A stretch of 27,480 nt of DNA from positions 1 to 27,480 of the forward strand of contig JBCDFC010000031.1 in the NCBI GenBank assembly GCA_039178805.1, written 5' to 3'. Under the pieces are notes generated by a model. The model was given only the letters and a program-made list of their open reading frames with translations, did no database searches and was not told the DNA's origin. This document shows, in pieces, positions 22,963-27,480 of this stretch. The position numbers were made by a program, and so were the translations under genes. Each line of letters starts with the position of its first letter. Position 1 is the first letter of the stretch. This stretch comes from Thermohalobaculum sp039178805 (GTDB lineage Bacteria > Pseudomonadota > Alphaproteobacteria > Rhodobacterales > Rhodobacteraceae).

Positions 22963-23892
22963 ATGAGAGCAAGCCGCGCCGTTCAGAAGATCCTGAGCCA
23001 GTACGAAGGCAAGAACCCGGGCGTGAAGGGCAAGCTCTGCCAGATGCTCATGACGGGCAAGCTCGGCGGCACCGGCAAGATGATCATCCTGCCGGTGGAT
23101 CAGGGCTTTGAGCACGGACCGGCGCGGAGCTTCGCGGCGAACCCGGACGCCTACGATCCGCACTACCACTATCAGCTCGCCATCGATGCTGGGCTGAACG
23201 CCTACGCCGCGCCCCTAGGGATGTTGGAGGCGGGTGCGGACACTTTTGCCGGGCAGATCCCGACGATCCTGAAGGCGAACAGCGCCAATTCGCTCATGCC
23301 CAAGGATGCGGGCAAGGATCAGGCGATCACGGCCTCCGTCGACGATGCGCTGCGCCTCGGTTGTGCTGCCCTCGGCTTCACGATCTATCCTGGCAGCTCC
23401 TGCGCGCTAGACATGTTCGAGGAGATCTCGGAGATGCGCGAGGAGGCGGCGGCCAAGGGCGTCGCGACCGTGATCTGGTCCTATCCGCGCGGCGAGGATC
23501 TCTCGAAAGACGGTGAGACGGCCATTGATATCGCAGCCTATGCGACGCAGATCGCGGCGCTTCTGGGGGCGCATGTGATCAAGGTGAAGCTCTCGACCGA
23601 CCATCTGGAGCTGAAAGAGGCCAAGAAGGTCTATCAAGATCAGAAGATCGACATCTCGACGCAGACCGCACGGGTCGCGGACTGCGTGAAATCCGCGTTT
23701 AACGGGCGGCGGATCATCGTCTTCTCGGGCGGTGCGGCCAAGGGGTCGGACGCGGTCTATGACGATGCGCGCGCGATCCGTGATGGCGGCGGCAACGGCT
23801 CGATCATCGGGCGGAACACGTTCCAGCGGCCGAAGGCGGAGGCCTTGGAGATGCTGGGCAAGCTGGTCGATATCTACCGCGGCCGCGCCTGA
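22963..23892 (+). CDS. fba: Fructose-bisphosphate aldolase class I (DhnA/FbaB type)
   Basis: A 309-residue Schiff-base aldolase of the archaeal/DhnA type, splitting fructose-1,6-bisphosphate to DHAP and glyceraldehyde-3-phosphate. Key parts: IILPVDQGFEHGPARSF (41-57), with the Asp/Glu/His active-site segment; TIYPGSSCALDMFEE; WSYPRGE (172-178); HVIKVKLSTDHLE (204-216), with Lys207 as probable Schiff-base lysine; FSGGAAKGSDAVYDDARAI; and IIGRNTFQRP, the phosphate-binding C-terminus. The ATG at 22963 fits a GGGGAGA nine bases upstream; the open frame above it (to 22822) is not aldolase-like. It completes the tkt-gap-pgk-fba set. No class II fba is in the window. Confidence 0.96.
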   Translation: MRASRAVQKILSQYEGKNPGVKGKLCQMLMTGKLGGTGKMIILPVDQGFEHGPARSFAANPDAYDPHYHYQLAIDAGLNAYAAPLGMLEAGADTFAGQIPTILKANSANSLMPKDAGKDQAITASVDDALRLGCAALGFTIYPGSSCALDMFEEISEMREEAAAKGVATVIWSYPRGEDLSKDGETAIDIAAYATQIAALLGAHVIKVKLSTDHLELKEAKKVYQDQKIDISTQTARVADCVKSAFNGRRIIVFSGGAAKGSDAVYDDARAIRDGGGNGSIIGRNTFQRPKAEALEMLGKLVDIYRGRA

Positions 23893-24246
23893 GCGGCTGC
23901 AGGTTGGCCGTGGGCTGTGGGCCCGTCAGGTCCGTCGGGCGCGTCATAAGCTCGTAGAGATCCGACCGAAACACGGGATGGCGTCATTGCCGGACTTGAT
24001 CCGGCAATCCAGCTTAACGCCAAGATCGTGGGTGTATGGGTGTCTGGATCCCCGGGTCGAGCCCGGGGATGACGTGGGTGGGTGCATTCCGACCGGGTCG
24101 GGCCACCAGAGCGCCTTTCAACCTCCCGTACTCATGTCATGATCGGGCTCGACCCGGGGATCCACGGCCGCTGGTGCTGGATTGCCGAGTCGGGCCCGGC
24201 AATGACACAATTCCCGTGAGCACGCCTGGTGAGACGACGCTCTAAC
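23893..24246. other. Intergenic region filled by REP-like elements
   Basis: This 354-bp convergent gap between fba and the DUF3775 gene has no supported gene. Four REP-like palindromes occupy 23982-24206. No clear T-tailed terminator was found; the palindromes may limit 3' decay or transcription. Confidence 0.6.
23982..24206. repeat. Cluster of four REP-like palindromes in alternating orientation
   Basis: Copy 1, 23982-24012: CGTC, then ATTGCCGGA / TCCGGCAAT with loop CTTGA. Copy 2, 24044-24074, inverted: CTGG, then ATCCCCGGG / CCCGGGGAT with loop TCGAG, then GACG. Copy 3, 24136-24164, is degenerate (GATCGGGCTCGACCCGGGGA). Copy 4, 24177-24206, inverted: CTGG, then ATTGCCGAGTCGGGCCCGGC. The flank CGTCAT always marks one end and CCAG/CTGG the other, as in REP/BIME families. 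Confidence 0.88.
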
Positions 24247-24654
24247 TCAAAGCTCGTCTTCGAGCTGGGGTGCTTTTTCTTCGAGGGCGTCGAGGCGGTC
24301 GAGGCCAGCTTGGAGATAGGTGCCGAGGAGCGGCACGCCCATCAGGTAGTCGGCGGTCGGCGCCGTCTTGGCCTGGCGGGCCTCCTCGACGACTTCGGCG
24401 AACTCCTCAGCCTCCCGATCACCACGGCCGATCCAGTAGAGCGCGACGAGCTCGCCCGCCTGGCGGTCGTTGAGGTCGTCGATCCAGTTGTGTAGCTCCG
24501 CCTCGGTCGCGTCGTCGGGCCGGTCCTCGAGCACGCTCAGCGCGTCTGCGCCGTCGTCCTCGCCGCCATCCTCCATCGTGTCCATGTCCTTCGCGTCGAA
24601 GGCCTGTGCCTTCAACACGATCCAGTCGAGCGTCTCGCGCGTTAGGCTCAGCAT
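24247..24654 (-). CDS. DUF3775 domain protein (135 aa)
   Basis: The ATG at 24654 has GGGAGG upstream; a longer frame to 25026 runs antisense to the cupin gene and is rejected. The protein is acidic and helical: ETLDWIVLKAQAFDAKD at the N-terminus, an Asp/Glu-rich linker, then the conserved-looking LHNWIDDLNDRQAGELVALYWIGRG (split at residue 64) and TADYLMGVPLLGTYLQAGLD. This matches the DUF3775 family as I know it, a short alphaproteobacterial protein of unknown function. The gene is divergent from the cupin gene (114 bp between starts) and faces the REP cluster at its 3' end. Confidence 0.82.
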   Translation of the reverse strand: MLSLTRETLDWIVLKAQAFDAKDMDTMEDGGEDDGADALSVLEDRPDDATEAELHNWIDDLNDRQAGELVALYWIGRGDREAEEFAEVVEEARQAKTAPTADYLMGVPLLGTYLQAGLDRLDALEEKAPQLEDEL

Positions 24655-24768
24655 GACGTCCTCCCTTGCTATGACGGCGTGATTCTGACCCGTCGGCCCG
24701 CGCTGCACCTTGATCGAGGGCAACCTCGCCGGCAGGTTCGGGCGGCGTTGGAGCAAGGAGGCGCGACC

Positions 24769-25215
24769 GTGACCGAAATGACCGCCAAGGAGATCATCGC
24801 GGCGCTCGATCTCGCGCCCCATCCCGAAGGCGGCTGGTTCCGCGAAAGCTGGCGCGCGCCGGCGGCCGATGGCGCGCGGGCGGTGGGAACAGCGATCTAC
24901 TATTTGCTGGATGTGGGTGAGGTGTCCCACTGGCACCGGGTCGATGCGGCCGAGGTCTGGCATTGGTATGCGGGCGCGCCGCTCTCGCTCAGCCTTTCGC
25001 CGGACGGGCATGATGCCGAGGCGCATGTGCTGGGCCCCGTGCTGGCGGCCGGGCAGCGGCCACAGCGCGTGGTGCCCGCCGGTTGGTGGCAGAGCGCCTG
25101 CTCCCTCGGCGCCTTTACGCTTGTAGGTTGCACGGTCTCACCCGGCTTCGAGTTCACGGGCTTTGAGATGGCCCCGCCCGATTGGCGCCCCGTGCCGCGG
25201 CCGAGCGGTCGCTGA
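24769..25215 (+). CDS. DUF985 / Cupin_5 family protein (148 aa)
   Basis: The GTG at 24769 is chosen because AAGGAGG lies seven bases upstream; the frame is open to 24679 but without a ribosome site. Motifs of the DUF985 cupin family are present: APHPEGGWFRESWR (16-29), IYYLLDVGEVSHWHRVDAAE (45-64) with the His-x-His pair, and EVWHWYAG. The C-terminal half has VPAGWWQSA and TLVGCTVSPGFEFTGFE, the second cupin strand set. Members bind a metal or sugar-like ligand in a small beta-barrel; the substrate is generally unknown. Cytosolic. It is read toward a short direct-repeat tract and the YrhK gene. Confidence 0.87.
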   Translation: MTEMTAKEIIAALDLAPHPEGGWFRESWRAPAADGARAVGTAIYYLLDVGEVSHWHRVDAAEVWHWYAGAPLSLSLSPDGHDAEAHVLGPVLAAGQRPQRVVPAGWWQSACSLGAFTLVGCTVSPGFEFTGFEMAPPDWRPVPRPSGR

Positions 25216-25216
25216 G

Positions 25217-25267
25217 CCGCCCTGACTCACCGCCCGACTGATCGCCCGACTGACCGCCCTGACTGAC
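25217..25267 (+). repeat. Degenerate 12-13-bp tandem repeat
   Basis: Four units, CCGCCCTGACTCA, CCGCCCGACTGAT, CGCCCGACTGAC and CGCCCTGACTGAC, follow directly on the cupin stop codon and end 25 bp before the YrhK start. The repeat does not form a hairpin and its role is unknown. Confidence 0.75.
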
Positions 25268-25292
25268 GATCCTCCCATGAAGGAGACGCCTT

Positions 25293-25559
25293 GTGTTCGA
25301 CCCCAAGCGCTTCAACGCCACGGACCGCCATGCCGAGGTCTATGGCTTCTACGAGAAGCTCTACACCGTGGTGGATTTCGTGGCCTCTGCGACCTTTGTC
25401 GTGGGCTCGATCCTGTTTTTCTATGAGAGCCTGGTGATTACGGGGACCTGGCTGTTCCTGATCGGCTCGATCTGCTTCGGGCTGCGGCCGACGGTGAAGC
25501 TCTTGCGTGAGTTCCATTTGGCGCGGTTGCCGCTGCCGGGGGACGATGTGGTGCGCTGA
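25293..25559 (+). CDS. YrhK-domain small membrane protein (88 aa)
   Basis: The GTG at 25293 has AAGGAG seven bases upstream. An N-terminal polar segment (FDPKRFNATDRHAEVYGFYE) is followed by two hydrophobic helices (about 25-45 and 49-65) and a basic/amphipathic end (RPTVKLLREFHLARLPLP). This is the YrhK layout: a short polar head, a two-helix hairpin with a central FFYES-type turn and a GLRPTVKL end. Inner-membrane location is inferred. Function of the family is not established. It lies between the cupin and the ThiE-like gene on the same strand and may be co-transcribed with both. Confidence 0.85.
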   Translation: MFDPKRFNATDRHAEVYGFYEKLYTVVDFVASATFVVGSILFFYESLVITGTWLFLIGSICFGLRPTVKLLREFHLARLPLPGDDVVR

Positions 25560-25631
25560 GGGGTGGGCCTGCGATTGACAGGCGCGGGTGAGAGCGCGAG
25601 AGCACGGGGCCCCAACCCGTGAGCGAGCGCC

Positions 25632-26273
25632 ATGACCGACGCCCCCCGCCTTTACCTCGTCACCCCGCGCGATGCCGATCCGGCGATGCTGGTCGAGCCG
25701 TTGGAGGTAGCACTCGGGACAGGGCTCGTGGCCTGCCTGCGGCTCGATCTCGATACGCGGGACGAGGCGGATTGGACGACCGCGGTCAACCATCTGATGC
25801 CCGTCTGCCATGCCGCCGATGTGCCCTTGGTGGTGACCGATCAGCCGGATCTGGTGGTGCGGCTCGGCGTCGATGGGGTGCATCTTGCGACCCTCGATCT
25901 GGGGCTGAAGAAGCTCCGCCAGAGTTTTGGCGACGAGCGGATCATCGGTGCGAGCGGCGGGGCCGGCCGGCATCGGGCGATGAGCCTGGCGGAGGCCGGC
26001 GCCGACTATGTGAGCCTTGGCCCCGTCAGCCCCGTCAGCCCCGTCAGCCCAGTGAGCCCGGGTGGCACGTCCGCGGAGGGCGTCGCGGGCGACGATCTCT
26101 TCGCCTGGTGGGCTGAGATGATCGAGACGCCGGTCGTGGCGGAGGGCGGTGTCGATCTGGCTGCGGCGCGTCGGTTGCGGGAAACGGCGGATTTCCTAGC
26201 CCCCGACCCAGCGCTCGTCTGGGCCGATCCGGTCGCCGCGTTGCAGGCCTTCGCCGAGGCGCTTGGGGATTGA
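25632..26273 (+). CDS. Thiamine-phosphate synthase-like (ThiE/TenI superfamily) protein, degenerate active site
   Basis: A 213-residue TIM-barrel protein starting RLYLVTPRD, with DGVHLATLD (81-89), GADYVSLGPVSP (123-134) and VVAEGGV (168-174) in the order of ThiE. Several canonical ThiE features are changed. The Q-x-R-x-K segment reads ACLRLDL (34-40) without the Lys. VHLGQ reads VHLAT. The GPxxPTxTK loop is replaced by a Ser-Pro-Val repeat (132-143) encoded by a 9-bp tandem repeat. TMP synthase activity is therefore doubtful. TenI-like thiazole-tautomerase or an unrelated barrel role are alternatives. ThiE-like proteins near fba are, in my recollection, common in Rhodobacterales. The ribosome site before the ATG at 25632 is weak. 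No other thi gene is nearby. Confidence 0.8.
   Translation: MTDAPRLYLVTPRDADPAMLVEPLEVALGTGLVACLRLDLDTRDEADWTTAVNHLMPVCHAADVPLVVTDQPDLVVRLGVDGVHLATLDLGLKKLRQSFGDERIIGASGGAGRHRAMSLAEAGADYVSLGPVSPVSPVSPVSPGGTSAEGVAGDDLFAWWAEMIETPVVAEGGVDLAAARRLRETADFLAPDPALVWADPVAALQAFAEALGD
26022..26057 (+). repeat. In-frame 9-bp tandem repeat inside the ThiE-like gene
   Basis: CCCGTCAGC occurs three times without change (26022-26030, 26031-26039, 26040-26048), followed by a diverged unit, CCAGTGAGC (26049-26057). It encodes repeated Pro-Val-Ser. Slippage would add or remove three residues without shifting the frame. Confidence 0.9.
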
Positions 26274-26287
26274 GAGGCGGTCGGCGC

Positions 26288-26373
26288 CGTCATCGCCGGG
26301 CCTGACTCCGCAATCCGGGGTGCTCGTGGTGCGCTACCGGAGATGGATCCCCCGGTCGCGCCGGGGGATGACG
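26288..26373. repeat. Pair of inverted REP-like palindromes
   Basis: The left copy, 26288-26318, starts CGTCATCGCCGGGCCTGA and is imperfect. The right copy, 26344-26373, inverted, has ATCCCCCGG (26347-26355), loop TCGCG, CCGGGGGAT (26361-26369), then GACG. They fill the 139-bp convergent gap between the ThiE-like gene and the glutamine synthetase-like gene. Confidence 0.85.
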
Positions 26374-26412
26374 GGCGCTCGCCGATACGCTGGCGCCCAA
26401 ATGACCTGCGTG

Positions 26413-27480
26413 TCAGACGTTTAGGAGGAGATGCTCGCGTTCCCAGGGGCTGATCACCTGCATGAACTCCTCGTATTCGTGGAGCTTTACGGCGGCGTAG
26501 AGGTTGGAGAAGCCCGGGCCGAGCACGTCGCAGAGCGCCTTGGTCTGTTGGAACTCCTCCACCGCTTCGAGAAGGCCGTAAGGCAGACCCCGGTCGCGGG
26601 TGTAGCTGTCGGTGCGCACCTCCTCGCGGGGCGCGATCCCTTCGACCATGCCGAGATAACCGGCCGCCAGCGTGCCCGCGATGGCGAGATAGGGGTTCGC
26701 ATCCGCGCCGACGACGCGGTTCTCGACGCGGAGCGCCTCGGGCTCCGATATCGGCACGCGGAGGCCCGTAGTGCGGTTGTCGCGACCCCAGTCGAGGTTG
26801 ATCGGCGCCGTAAGACCGGGGACCAAGCGCCTGTAACTGTTCACATAAGGCGCAAGGAGGCAGCAGGCCGGGCGGAGATAGGTCTGCTGCCCGCCGATGA
26901 AGTGGTGGAAGAGCGGCGTGGGGCTGCCATCGGGCCCGGAGAAGAGCGTTGCACCCGTATCGGCGTCCACCACGCTTTGGTGGATATGCATGGCCGAGCC
27001 CGGCTGGTTCTCATGCGGTTTGGCCATGAAGGTCGCGTAGACCCCGCAGCGGAGCGCCGCCTCGCGGATCAGACGCTTGAAGAGGAAGACCTGGTCCGCA
27101 AGCTCCATCGGGTCGCCATGGCGGAGATTGACCTCAAGCTGAGCGGCACCGGCCTCCTGGATGATCGTATCGATCTCGAGCCCCAGGGCTTCGGCGTAGT
27201 CGTAGATATGCTCGATCACCGTGTCGTATTCGTCGACCGCCGAGATCGAATAGGCCTGCGCCTTTTGGGGCGAGCGGCCAGAGCGGCCGATGGGCGGCTC
27301 GAGCGGATAGTCCGGGTCGGTGTTGGGCCTGGTCAGATAGAACTCGATCTCAGGCGCTACGACCGGGCGCCAGCCGCGGGCCGTATAGTGGCTGAGCACG
27401 CGATGGAGGACCGAGCGGGGGGCGAAATCGACGAGGTTCCCCTCCCGGTCGCAGACATCGTGAATGACCTGCATCGAGCG
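26413..27480 (-). CDS. Glutamine synthetase family protein (PuuA-like), N-terminus outside the window
   Basis: 355 residues of the C-terminal catalytic domain are present; the frame is open to the window edge, so about the first 90-100 residues are missing. Motifs: PVVAPEIEFYL (catalytic-cleft Glu), IIQEAGAAQLEVNLRHGDP, FMAKPHENQPGSAMHIHQS (the GSGMHxH region of GS), LVPGLTAPINLDWGRDNRTT, and RVENRVVGADANPYLAIAGT. This pattern belongs to the GS-like group that includes gamma-glutamylputrescine synthetase (PuuA) rather than GlnA, so the amine substrate may be putrescine or another polyamine. In the family, ATP is used to form a gamma-glutamyl amide. Other polyamine-catabolism genes would be expected upstream, outside the window. 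The stop at 26413 faces a REP pair. Confidence 0.92.
   Translation of the reverse strand, partial: RSMQVIHDVCDREGNLVDFAPRSVLHRVLSHYTARGWRPVVAPEIEFYLTRPNTDPDYPLEPPIGRSGRSPQKAQAYSISAVDEYDTVIEHIYDYAEALGLEIDTIIQEAGAAQLEVNLRHGDPMELADQVFLFKRLIREAALRCGVYATFMAKPHENQPGSAMHIHQSVVDADTGATLFSGPDGSPTPLFHHFIGGQQTYLRPACCLLAPYVNSYRRLVPGLTAPINLDWGRDNRTTGLRVPISEPEALRVENRVVGADANPYLAIAGTLAAGYLGMVEGIAPREEVRTDSYTRDRGLPYGLLEAVEEFQQTKALCDVLGPGFSNLYAAVKLHEYEEFMQVISPWEREHLLLNV

Noticed and set aside
11719..23892. Calvin-Benson (cbb) operon
   Set aside because: tkt, gap, pgk and fba are shared with glycolysis and the pentose-phosphate pathway; no RuBisCO, phosphoribulokinase or CbbR gene is present.
1..27480. CRISPR arrays, tRNA/rRNA genes, insertion sequences, prophage or attachment sites
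   Set aside because: None seen: the repeats present are REP-like palindromes or short in-frame tandem repeats, and no transposase, integrase or tRNA-like cloverleaf was recognised by eye.

Overview
The window is GC-rich, densely coding DNA that looks like an alphaproteobacterial chromosome, most likely Rhodobacterales or a close relative. This rests on recognisable families rather than on any database search. The clues are three VPLPA-type PEP-CTERM proteins, a zapA - (6S RNA) - fau arrangement, a tkt/gap/pgk/class I fba cluster with a ThiE-like protein, YrhK, DUF3775, DUF4164 and a solo ClpS. No plasmid, phage or insertion-sequence gene was recognised.

Layout, left to right. (1) 1-919 (-): a VPLPA-CTERM surface protein whose stop lies just outside the window. 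(2) 1174-3944: an M20 peptidase (+), a 47-residue lipoprotein-like peptide (-) separated from it by a strong hairpin, and a cytosolic-type asparaginase (+). (3) 4007-5841 (-): yebC, an HpcH/HpaI-type aldolase and a small conserved-looking protein in one tight operon. (4) 6169-6771 (+): a second VPLPA-CTERM protein, closed by a terminator shared with clpS (-). (5) 7242-11423 (-): DUF4164 coiled-coil protein, zapA, a probable 6S RNA, 5-formyl-THF cyclo-ligase, a YmdB-type phosphodiesterase and an SLC13/RCK_C transporter. (6) 11719-23892 (+): a central carbon cluster of tkt, gap, pgk and class I fba. It is interleaved with a DUF4214 protein carrying an internal duplication, a third VPLPA-CTERM protein, a zinc-ribbon and coiled-coil pair, a GNAT enzyme and a secreted Sel1-like protein. 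(7) 23893-27480: DUF3775 (-), a DUF985 cupin (+), YrhK (+), a degenerate ThiE-like protein (+) and the C-terminal part of a PuuA-like glutamine synthetase (-), with REP-like palindromes between several of them.

The four central-carbon enzymes could act together in the reversible lower glycolysis/gluconeogenesis and pentose-phosphate network: transketolase, GAPDH, PGK and FBP aldolase. No RuBisCO or phosphoribulokinase is present, so a Calvin cycle cannot be claimed. The least explained signals are: a 164-nt imperfect inverted repeat between pgk and the Sel1-like gene that folds on paper into a long rod; the duplicated module in the DUF4214 protein; a 15-bp tandem repeat that extends a VPLPA-CTERM tail past its normal end; and a 9-bp tandem repeat inside the presumed phosphate loop of the ThiE-like protein.
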